A stretch of 64,000 bases of DNA from Aspidiotus rigidus (taxonomy: Eukaryota > Arthropoda > Insecta > Hemiptera > Diaspididae), in NCBI GenBank assembly GCA_035079385.1, contig JAVHKY010000023.1, positions 7,787,501-7,851,500 of the forward strand, written 5' to 3'. Shown here in pieces: positions 55,242 through 64,000 of the stretch (position 1 is the stretch's first letter; the number at the start of each line of letters is the position of its first letter). Both the position numbers and the translations under genes were made by a program. Under the pieces are notes generated by a model. The model searched no databases, was not told the DNA's origin, and saw nothing but the letters and a program-made list of their open reading frames with translations.

Positions 55242-56880
55242 GAGCCCAGACCATAAAGAAATTAGCTTTTTGCTTGTGCCTACTTCGGATACTTTTATAC
55301 TAACTTTATGCCAGGCCCATGTAGTGTACCACTTGTATATTAGTAGGATCTCATTCTAGCTTTATACTAGGAGGCCCAGCCGTTGTTGGATTGGAAAATC
55401 CGCTATGTGATTTGGAAATTTGCGAGTTCACCCCTCCCCCTGGTTTCATAAATGATATTCCATTTGACAAAGGGCGTTGAACGCTATCATCATAAATATT
55501 AAAGACTAATAATGTTACTCTTATTTTCTCCCTATTTTTTCTTCTAAACTGAAACGATTGATTTTGTGATTATAATTTGTTCTGTGTCCACTTTTGCACG
55601 CATCGTATTCCTCTAGAGTCTAGATGGTATTTCCAGATAGCGTTCTGTCGTAGGGATGAAGTGAAGAATTATTTATTATTTTTAGATTTTAATTAAGATA
55701 ATATGTACCTCTTTGCACAATCATAATTCATAATATTTCGAATAACACTGGATGCGCGACAAAGGTAGGCCAGTGTAACACTATATATATGTAGGCCTAT
55801 CGAATGATCGTATTGTGACCGTAAAATGAGGAAATCCAATTGCACTTTTTATGACAATTAAAAATATGTCGACCATTTAATCGCACCGCTTTTGTCATAA
55901 CGTAAGAAAGAAGAAAAGAAGAAAAAATAAAAGAATACGCGCGGCTACATAACAAAGATGAGGAGAAGGAGGCGCAGAATATTCTGCGTTCCCTCGAACA
56001 AAAGTACGAAAAATAATAATCAACGATTACGTATAATGTACGTGTTGTTATAATTATTACGAATAAAAATAATTATTCAATAAACGATCGTCACAATAGA
56101 GAATTTTGAGAAACGTTTACATTCGATATGCCATGAAAATATAACTTAAGAGAATTCAGATGGGTACTTAAAAGACGTGGTAACTGCACACGCAAATCTA
56201 TTTAGAAGATATCGGATAACACATTGAATAGAAGAAATCGTTTACTCTTACAAATAGTATCGCAAACTTCTTACAAATCAGTGCAATCGTTACGTGAATT
56301 AATGGCTTGAAGCTATTTTGTGCGAGAGGAGAAGATAACAGAAACTTCCTCGCCCCGGCTATTGTGCAGTGTAGAGACCGTCCTTCCAGTAGAATATTAC
56401 TATTTAATATTTAGGAGCAAATATTACTGATTTACCCTGACCTTGTTATCGAAAGAGAATAGGTGGAATCCAAGGGCTCTTTATTTGACCCTAAATTTGA
56501 AGTAAAATTGGGAAAGGTGATTGTGTGAGAACAAACCATAACCAAATGCAATGAAAATGTATTATGGAAACGAATTGAAAAGTTGAGGCGAGAGAGTGTG
56601 AGGAATTTGTTCCTTGGGTCGACTTCGTTTCGCGATTTTGATATCTATAATTGATTAGCCCTACTATTGAACTATCAATTGTCTGGGGAGTCAATATTTT
56701 ACCAAGTTCTCCTCATCTTAAACGTTCATCGAAAGTCAAAATTCCAACGTGGAACTCATCATACAAAACCCTTTAGCCTTGAAGTGAAATCCAATGAAGA
56801 TTCCTCTTTTTCCGTTTCCTGATGCACACCAATTGCTCCAACTAGCATCTTGGGTGAAGTGTTTTTGCAGAAACATCCGC
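55242..56880. other. Unannotated stretch
   Basis: Non-coding-looking DNA including a degenerate GCGAGTTCACCCCTCCCCC piece (about 55425) related to the satellite module. No gene or RNA recognised. Confidence 0.4.
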
Positions 56881-56899
56881 GATCCTCCAGCGTTCTTCC

Positions 56900-57466
56900 T
56901 TCACCGTAGGATTCTATCAGTGCTAATTCAAAATCAATATTCCACTCATCACCTAATTCCAAAACGGCCCTACAAACCTCAAATTTACGTAGAACCAAGA
57001 GGCTCTTGCAGCAAAATCTTGATAGAATTTATTCCTAGGCTTTTGCGCGCAGCTTTCGTTCCTCGGAAATTGGAACAATCCTGGTAATATTCCAAGGGAA
57101 ATTTCCACGTTTTCTATCCCTTCTTTCCTCATACCTTTAAAACCTCACTAGACGTGTGTGACCGATTCTAAAACTGGTGAGAATGATTTCTTCATGACAG
57201 GTAGTTCGATTAGAGGAAGTCCCAAGTACCGTCTTTTTTTTTCTGTGGCTCCAAGTTTGTTAGAAAGCTAAATTTTCCAGAAATTATCCCAGAAAACGGT
57301 AATAGTTTTGAGGTCATAGGCAAGAGTAAGCATAAGGTCACAAATTCTAAGGAAAGGAGGGGAATCTGTGGCGGCAAGGTCAACCGCGACATGCTCCGGG
57401 AAGTTGATGTGGTCCGAAATCCAGAGTAAGGAGGAGAATAATACTGTTTGTAAAGTGAATCAATGT
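56900..57466 (-). pseudogene. LINE-D 3' part (RNase H end and C-terminus)
   Basis: Minus-strand reading gives LWISDHINFPEHVAVDLAAT (about 57430-57365), matching IWIPGHTNFPDHDAVDQAAK, and FRIGHTRLVRF (about 57170-57130), matching RIGHTKITH. It is the downstream half of a LINE split by PLE-3; the upstream half is at 61257-62020. Confidence 0.72.
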
Positions 57467-57713
57467 AGAATCAATGCGTTTTTTAATTTTACGGTCATCC
57501 AACATAGAGAAATATACTCGCAAAGAGTAACGAACACAAATACTAGAACCGCAATAAAACAAACAAACCGAGCGCTTTCGGCTAAACAGCCATTGTCACG
57601 GTATAGAAAGCGACTGAACCCAACACCAACAAGAACGAGTAACAACGAACGAGGAGGTCATGACTGAACCAGCGAGTCATCGAAATGTGAATCATTCTCA
57701 TAGACTAATTCAA

Positions 57714-58090
57714 TCAATCCCTCCTCAGGAATGTACCTGAGTGGTCAGCAAACGCCGACTCCCCTACTTTTCTTTTTTCCCATGCTTTCCTGTGTTCATC
57801 AACTCTAATTTTGAATTGACGGCTAGTCATCCCTATGTACACACTCGGGCAATCACCACAGGCCACCCTATAAACACCCTCCCTCTCGGCCATCGGTATC
57901 GGATCCTTTAACTTGACCAAAAGGCTCTTCACCGTATTGGTACTATAAAACGCCGGCCGGAAACCAAAGGGACGGAGGACACGGCTCAACTCCGAAGAAA
58001 ACTTCCCCAAAAACGGCATCCTCATCCACCGTTTACGCCTATCAAGATGCAACTGGCGGGGAGGGAGGTAGTAGAATCGAGACTTTTTCT
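57714..58090 (-). pseudogene. PLE-3 GIY-YIG domain, minus copy, C-terminally deleted
   Basis: RWMRMPFLGKFSSELSRVL, FRPAFYSTNTVKSLLVKLKD, then GVYRVACGDCPSVYIGMTSR and VDEHRKAWEKRKVGESAFAD. It then jumps to FLRRD: about 118 bp present in the plus copy (FADHLIECGHSLKEGSEVLL...) is deleted, removing the last part of the endonuclease domain. Confidence 0.8.
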
Positions 58091-59930
58091 TGTAAGTCTC
58101 CTACGGACCATGAGGTCGATGTCCACTTTGACCTGATTCACTCTAGCCAATCGTCACGAGTTCCTTATTAAACGCTACCTCACTCAAAGGGATCTGAGTG
58201 AGGCGATATATTAAACTATTAAATGTAGCAACTTTATGGGCAAAAGGTACGAAAGACGACCCGTGGATAGCAATATCGGTCGAAGTACTTTTCCGGTAAA
58301 TACCGAAATTATGGACCCCGTCAATGACGGATATGGTTAAGTCCAGAAAATTTATTGATAAGCCACCAACTTCAAGAATAAACTTGATTTACGGGTATAC
58401 ACTATTTAAATAAGCGAGAAACTCACTAAGGAGCTCCGGAGGACCGGTCCACGCACACAATATGTCATCCACGTACCTGTGCCAATAGAAAACGTGATTC
58501 AAAAACACCTGGCCCGAAGAAAACAGGTCAACCTCAAATTTAGACATAAAAACCTCCGAAATAAGAGAGCCTAAGGGGGAACCAATAGGGATCCCTACCT
58601 CCTCAGGGAACTCGAAATATTTATCATCAAACTTACAAAAATTAGGTGACCAACAGGCGTTCAATAGGTCGAAAAATTCGCCAAATTCATTGTGAGGAGT
58701 ACCACATTCTACGAGCAGTTTGCCTATTTGTTGCATAGTGGTAGCCTTGGGAATATTCGGAAAAAGCCCAACGACATCAAACGAGCACAGAATTGAGTCC
58801 GGAGGAAGGTATGTGTCCTTCAATTTTTCGGCCAGGGCGCTCGTTAGGGAGACTCAACCTCCACACGAGCTTTGAACCATCTATCCAGGAACATAGCGAG
58901 GGAGTATGTAGGGGAGGAAACAAACGAAACAACTGGCCGCATCGGCACATTTTCTTTGTATATCTTCGGCAACCCGTAAAGGAGGGGAGGAACGGGATTC
59001 GGTTCCAAGATAGCTTTCTTTAGAGATGGGCTCTTAATGATTACCTCACTACCATTAATAAGTTTCCTAGCTTCTTTAACGAATTTTGGAAAATCAAAGA
59101 GAGGGGCCTCCTTAGCCCCACATTGGCCAAGTACCTCGTGAACCTTTGAGACATAGGAAGCCTTATTCATCACTACGACAGCATTCCCTTTGTCAGCTTT
59201 GGTAATAACTAGCCTTTCCTCCATAATCTTCCTCCTCAGACCCACTATCAATTCACTCCCTGCTTCACTTATGCGAGGGAGGGGGGTATTACGAACAATT
59301 TCAGCACATTTTTTCAGGGTATTTACGCCAGGGCCGATTTTTATAGCTAAATCAGCTACAACATTTGCCAACGTCTCCTGATTTTTTAGAGGGGGGAGCC
59401 CGAACTTCAATTCCTTCTCCAGAAGTGTCATCTCATCACGGTTGAACTCCGTGTTACTATGATTTATGACACGGGGCTGAAACTGTTGAATAATTCCATC
59501 GTCACCTAGATCTAATTCGTCATCCCTTATCTTAGAACTTAGGAGGGAAGTAAGTTTCCGATTTTTCTTTTCTTTTAGTTTCAACTTAAATTCACGACAA
59601 ACCTCATTTATGGAATGAATAAATGGATCGAACTCACCGTGATGGAGTAGGCTAGACAGCCACGAGTGCACAAGGAGGTTGAGTCTGGTGGTAACGTTGA
59701 GTAAACTATGCCACCTCCTCAACTCGGTACGAATCCATTTCTTTGTCATGAAATTTTCCAATTTCTTGGTAGTTGAAGCACTATCGGAATAAAATTGAAA
59801 TTTCACAAAATTTGGCTTCAAATCGAGCTGGAGGCATTTACGAAGGAACCAAATATGAGACGAATAAGATACCCGTTGGGTTCTGAACTTTCTGAACAAA
59901 AACGTTAAATATGCCGTATCAGCACCATTA
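58091..59930 (-). pseudogene. PLE-3 reverse transcriptase, minus copy, with frameshift and stops
   Basis: The N-terminal frame (about 59930-58844) contains the PLE N-terminal region (LWFL-type LDLKPNFVKFQFYSDSAS), LVITKADKGNAVVVMNKASY, PPLLYGLPKIYKENVPMRPV and SFVSSPTYSLAMFLDRW. A frameshift near 58845 leads into LCSFDVVGLFPNIPKATTMQ, the catalytic Asp motif, then EEVGIPIGSPLGSLISEVFM and HRYVDDILCAWTG, the YVDD box, with a TAA after NSVYP at 58389. Beyond that, NFLDLTISVIDGVHNFGIYR and KVATFNSLIYRLTQIPLSE continue to another stop (VTIG-stop). It has the most complete RT N-terminus of the four PLEs but is inactive. Confidence 0.85.
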
Positions 59931-60028
59931 TAATAGAATCAATGCGTTTTTTAATTTTACGGTCATCCATCATAGAGAAATATACTCGCAAAGAGTAACG
60001 AACACAAATACTAGAACCGCAATAAAAC

Positions 60029-61044
60029 AGGAGGTAGGGATCCCTATTGGTTCCCCCTTAGGCTCTCTTATTTCGGAGGTTTTTATGTCTAAATTTGAGG
60101 TTGACCTGTTTTCTTCGGGCCAGGTGTTTTTGAATCACGTTTTCTATTGGCACAGGTACGTGGATGACATATTGTGTGCGTGGACCGGTCCTCCGGAGCT
60201 CCTTAGTGAGTTTCTCGCTTATTTAAATAGTGTATACCCGTAAATCAAGTTTATTCTTGAAGTTGGTGGCTTATCAATAAATTTTCTGGACTTAACCATA
60301 TCCGTCATTGACGGGGTCCATAATTTCGGTATTTACCGGAAAAGTACTTCGACCGATATTGCTATCCACGGGTCGTCTTTCGTACCTTTTGCCCATAAAG
60401 TTGCTACATTTAATAGTTTAATATATCGCCTCACTCAGATCCCTTTGAGTGAGGTAGCGTTTAATAAGGAACTCGTGACGATTGGCTAGAGTGAATCAGG
60501 TCAAAGTGGACATCGACCTCATGGTCCGTAGGAGACTTACAAGAAAAAGTCTCGATTCTACTACCTCCCTCCCCGCCAGTTGCATCTTGATAGGCGTAAA
60601 CGGTGGATGAGGATGCCGTTTTTGGGGAAGTTTTCTTCGGAGTTGAGCCGTGTCCTCCGTCCCTTTGGTTTCCGGCCGGCGTTTTATAGTACCAATACGG
60701 TGAAGAGCCTTTTGGTCAAGTTAAAGGATCCGATACCGATGGCCGAGAGGGAGGGTGTTTATAGGGTGGCCTGTGGTGATTGCCCGAGTGTGTACATAGG
60801 GATGACTAGCCGTCAATTCAAAATTAGAGTTGAAGAACACGGGAAAGCATGGGAAAAAAGAAAAGTAGGGGAGTCGGCGTTTGCTGACCACTTAATTGAA
60901 TGTGGCCATAGCCTCAAAGAGGGATCTGAAGTTCTCCTCCACAGGGAAAAATCTTATTTTAGGCGCTTAGCTTTAGAGGAAATTGAAATTCATCGTCACC
61001 GAAATATTAAAGACATTACCGTGGTGAACAGGAGGAGGGATTGA
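60029..61044 (+). pseudogene. PLE-3 inverted 5'-truncated copy
   Basis: Starts inside RT at EVGIPIGSPLGSLISEVFM, keeps YVDD, then carries the same TAA after NSVYP (60241) and the same TAG after LVTIG (60488) as the minus copy. From 60580 the GIY-YIG frame reads through GVYRVACGDCPSVYIGMTSR to FADHLIECGHSLKEG and ITVVNRRRD, without the deletion seen in the other arm. Confidence 0.82.
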
Positions 61045-61155
61045 TTGAATTAGTCTATGAGAATGATTCACATTTCGATGACTCGCTGGTTCAGTCATGA
61101 CCTCCTCGTTCGTTGTTACTCGTTCTTGTTGGTGTTGGATTCAGTCGCTTTCTGT

Positions 61156-61191
61156 ACCGTGAGAATGGCTGTTTAGCCGAAAGCGCTCGGT
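61156..61191 (+). ncRNA. Hammerhead-like fold, PLE-3 right end
   Basis: ACC, degenerate core GTGAGAA, extra T, stem II GGCT / GTTT / AGCC, GAAA, stem III GC/GC, TC, then GGT closing stem I. The secondary structure matches PLE-1, but core positions C3 and G8 are changed, so cleavage is unlikely. The left arm has the inverted equivalent near 57570-57610 with core GTGACAA. Confidence 0.35.
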
Positions 61192-61256
61192 TTTATTGCG
61201 GTTCTAGTATTTGTGTTCGTTACTCTTTGCGAGTATATTTCTCTGTGAATCAATGT

Positions 61257-62020
61257 GTTGAACTAAGGGATTAGTTGAGTAAGGGTTTGCATAGCCAGGA
61301 GAGAAAAGAGTCAATTAGTTAACAGTAGGAATTTGAGCCGAGCGATGAGGAGAGTGAGACGAGAAAGACAAAAGGATATTGCGTTTAGTTTGGTAGTAAG
61401 ATTGGAGGCAGAATTTCTTAAAAGGTACTAGAGGTGATACCTTGGATTGAGCATGCATATTCGGTTTTGGGCTCATATTTAGATCTATCGGTAAAACAGA
61501 GCTGGTGGGCTGCTATTCTTGGGAATATTAGCTAGATCGAGTCCGACATTTGGGGAGGGATTAGCCATGGAAGAGTTGAACGTTCTAATTTGAAATAGTT
61601 GAAACTCGAGACGAAGGAGAAGAGGAAAATGTATTGGTTGAATAAGGGTACGTAGCTTGGAAGCTAAGTGAATTCGCTGTGGATGTGGTGCGGGTTGGAA
61701 AGCGGTGTTTGGGAGGGGATTACTCAGCGTCAGCTCAATGACTGCGAGAATAGGCTAGGACGCAGTGCGCCGAGGGCCCGTCTCAGTACTGACAGACGAT
61801 TGATTTGCATAATACATTTTAGGTAGGATTTACTACACGTAGATCGGTTTCATGTTGGGGCGCCGCAATTTACTTGAGAAAGAATTAGGCTTCTTACAGT
61901 TGAAGAAGAAATTTATGATAACAGCCAGGCCGAGTGTGAACTACGAATTCAGGAATGTTAATGCAACTGAGACATTTGGCTCTTAGTAACTTGATGAGAG
62001 GGCTCCAAGAAGTTTTGTGG
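61257..62020 (-). pseudogene. LINE-D upstream half (RT end, connector, RNase H start)
   Basis: Minus-strand reading: LLRAKCLSCINIPEFVVHTR and PGCYHKFLLQL (about 61990-61890) align with LKAKCTRALNIIKYISHPS and KGCNRKLLLLL of LINE-A. CFTDRSKYEPKTEYACSI (about 61505-61445) aligns with LTDGSKTSTKAAYAYSI. TQLIPLVQHIDS next to the PLE aligns with NSNPIIQRIFLT. It continues after PLE-3 at 57466. Many stops; inactive. Confidence 0.7.
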
Positions 62021-63325
62021 TCACATGTTGGGGCAGATCGTGGATCTGTTAGTCTTCAACGTGGTTGGAGATAGCCCAAGTGGTGGACCGTGTTCACGGT
62101 ATTGGTTTCTAGTTTATCCTCTGGAGAGATGCTGGAGAAGACTGCTGAGGGAGTATTGTTTTTTGGGTACCGTGCTGGTGAGTGTTGTAGCACAAATCAG
62201 ACGGTAGGTTCTCAGCTGACAGGTGGGTTGCCGGTTGAGCTGGGGCCAGAAGCCAAAAACGTAGACCTTGGTTAGGGTAAGAGCGTTTAGGTTCCTCCTT
62301 GTTGAGACACGACAGTTGGTGGGATGCCGCTGTAGCCCGTAGTGGGGACTCTTTATTAATTTGGTGAATAGCTCAGTAGTTTCTTTATGGTGAGCTGTCC
62401 CGCTGAAGGGACTGGTGACTGCATTTTGGCAGTGAGGATATGTGTGCACTGAAATATTCGATTATACTGTAGGTTAAGGCGGGAAGGGACTCAACCGTGA
62501 CTTTTACAGTTCTAGATGATTGTCTGAAGGTGTCTTGAAGTCGGTTCCACCCACCAAGAGCAGGCTGTTCGGGCATTTTGACAGGTAATTATTTTTGGAG
62601 CTAGCTCCGGTAAGATCCTATAGCTTGATGGGGTCTTACACAAGAAAAGGGGTTTTCTCCGAGGAGATTCTTTCAACACTAATGTTATTCTATATTTTTC
62701 TAACCCCAATTTTCATAAACTCTCCACAGTTACCAACCCCGAGCTGATAAGCTTTAAAAAAAGCTCGTATTCTGTTTTCTGGAGAGTTATTGGAAAATTT
62801 TTGCTGTCTGTGAAAAAATTGCTGTAGCATTAGAGAAACACGTGGAAATTTGTTTTCTTTCTATCCTCCGTCGTGAATCTCCGATCTTATTTCAAAGTTA
62901 GACGCGTCTGATGCAGCTCATATTGCCGGCATCGGTTCGGTTCTATATAGCGTCAACATTTATTTGTGTGAATCATGCGATCGCGTCGAACTAATTAATT
63001 GTTTCTCAACCCACATCGCGAAGATACATTGATTATAAATGACGGTAATTGTTACCTTTTATCGTAAATTACGTTGTATCAGTGTCAGTATTTTATTAAA
63101 ATTTACGCGTGTTACGTCTCGAGGTATACGAAAGACAAGAAAAAAATAAGATAATTTAACCGGATTATCTCGGCTGCATCAACGCTTCATCATCATGGGT
63201 GTTTCGAGAATCCGATTTAAAAATTTATAATAATGATAGACTAACTGGCTAGGTTAGATCGTCCCTCTCATATTGCAACATCTTTTTTCCGTTACAATCG
63301 GCTATATGTTTATGCACTATTCCAG
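62021..63325. other. Unannotated stretch, probably more LINE debris then intergenic
   Basis: 62021-62700 may be further degraded LINE 5' sequence on the minus strand (C-rich antisense ORFs), but no motif is clear. 62700-63325 is AT-rich with no exon recognised. Confidence 0.35.
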
Positions 63326-63524
63326 AGTGCATTATGGTTGGTTTTTTCTCGCATTTAATGGACAAAAATCCGCTATACGATACGTTCGGTTCTTCGAAGT
63401 GCATTACTTCGCACTATGGTTCGTGAACGACGAAGCGATGGAATTACGTAACGATAAATGCTTGTACGAAAAAATCCGTAGTCTCCAGCAATCCCATAAA
63501 AAGGTCAACTCGTTCATCTTTTAA
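63326..63524 (+). CDS. Possible FGF-like terminal exon
   Basis: After an acceptor TATTCCAG (63318-63325) the frame reads VHYGWFFLAFNGQKSAIRYV, RFFEVHYFALWFVND and then a charged helix to a TAA after SFIF. W-F-L-A-F-N-G-x-x-x-x-I...H-F resembles the second half of the FGF beta-trefoil (WY.AFN..G....G....H F), as in the fly FGF8-like ligands. The match is short. The usual cysteine and the N-terminal trefoil strands are not seen, and no upstream exon is found. It could equally be an unrelated exon. Confidence 0.3.
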
Positions 63525-64000
63525 CTGTATCCGATTATTCGTAGCGATTTTGTCTCGTGTACGAATTATTTCTATTTTTAACCGTTTTTCCTATTCTGGA
63601 AACTTCTCACCTATATAGTTGATTCACATCAGACGTAATGGAAGAAACTCCGCAGTTAATATTTTAATGATTTTGCTCCTCGGAATCTTCTTATTGACGT
63701 TTGTTGGAGCTTGAATAAAATGAGAATTTTGTAGGGATAATGTAGGAAGAGATCAGGTTTATGTTTGGCTCCGGAATTGTATCAATCTCAATCAATTCTG
63801 ATTTAATTTTGTCAGCCAGGAACTATAAGATGACTCTAGAACATTCTTTTCGTAAGACTGTATTCGTTGCATCTCATCGAAAATTCTTCGAAGTTCCGAT
63901 CATATAGGTGCCAATTGTACTCCAAACGTCTTTATAGTTTATGCAACTCTTTTGTCCAGAATTCGTATTCTTCCTGATTGAAATTAACATGGAGAGAATG
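63525..64000. other. 3' flank to the end of the window
   Basis: AT-rich DNA with GAATAAAAT at 63714, a possible polyadenylation signal. No further feature seen. Confidence 0.4.

Larger units (their letters stand above)
57467..61244. mobile_element. Penelope-like element PLE-3: minus copy with pseudo-LTRs plus inverted truncated copy
   Basis: Flanked by a 12-bp target-site duplication GTGAATCAATGT (57455-57466 and 61245-61256). The first 39 bases (57467-57505) are an extension beyond the inverted repeat. The minus-strand copy spans about 59930 to 57506. A repeat of its 3' end (about 59934-60028) lies upstream of it in the same orientation, as PLE pseudo-LTRs do. From 60029 an inverted, 5'-truncated copy runs to 61244. 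The arms share the same stop codons. It sits inside LINE-D. Confidence 0.88.

Overview
The window is animal nuclear DNA, most likely from an insect. Genes are split by short GT-AG introns, the DNA is AT-rich with many TAGGTACCTA-like stretches, and most of the sequence is transposon-derived. A hemipteran such as a mealybug is my best guess, but this is an inference from base composition and gene families. There are no operons, CRISPR arrays or rRNA genes.

Host genes, left to right: the last exon of an unrecognised gene (358-548); two tandem paralogous GLYAT-like GNAT N-acyltransferase genes with identical exon structure (7675-11483 and 15464-17853); a six-exon gene whose two halves resemble each other and may be FP (FBXO7/PI31-like) domains (24745-26452); the C-terminal exons of an SLC17-type MFS transporter (27682-28434); the 5' part of a clan-3 cytochrome P450 broken by a Penelope-like element (32282-35635); a SWIM zinc-finger gene fragment on the minus strand (36523-37143); a complete four-exon CRAL-TRIO lipid-transfer gene (42681-43758); a somatomedin-B/cysteine-rich extracellular protein on the minus strand (46103-46991); and a possible FGF-like terminal exon (63326-63524).

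Mobile DNA dominates. Four distinct Penelope-like elements (PLEs) are present, at 1037-3177, 5563-6836, 32714-35575 and 57467-61244. Every one has inverted terminal copies of its own 3' end and a hammerhead-ribozyme-like fold near that end. Three have target-site duplications plus a 34-39 nt extension on one side only. Two are large palindromes made of a longer copy and an inverted 5'-truncated copy. Fragments of one RNase H-bearing non-LTR (LINE) family occur at six or more places, two of them next to or split by PLEs. Three hAT-type elements have perfect 8-bp target-site duplications. Two copies of a long non-coding element with a terminal hairpin (Helentron-like, my inference) lie at 20831-24469 and 37215-42592, each ending just upstream of a host gene. 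The second copy holds a triplicated 405-bp unit. A gypsy-type gag relic is cut off by the first copy. The stretch 48890-52080 is an AT-rich satellite block with a 248-bp foldback hairpin inside it.

The genes do not form one pathway. The clearest biology is retroelement activity: recent PLE insertions into a P450 exon and into older LINEs, and repeated use of the same target region by nested elements. All splice models are read by eye from GT/AG sites, reading-frame continuity and comparison of paralogs; no transcript or database evidence was available.
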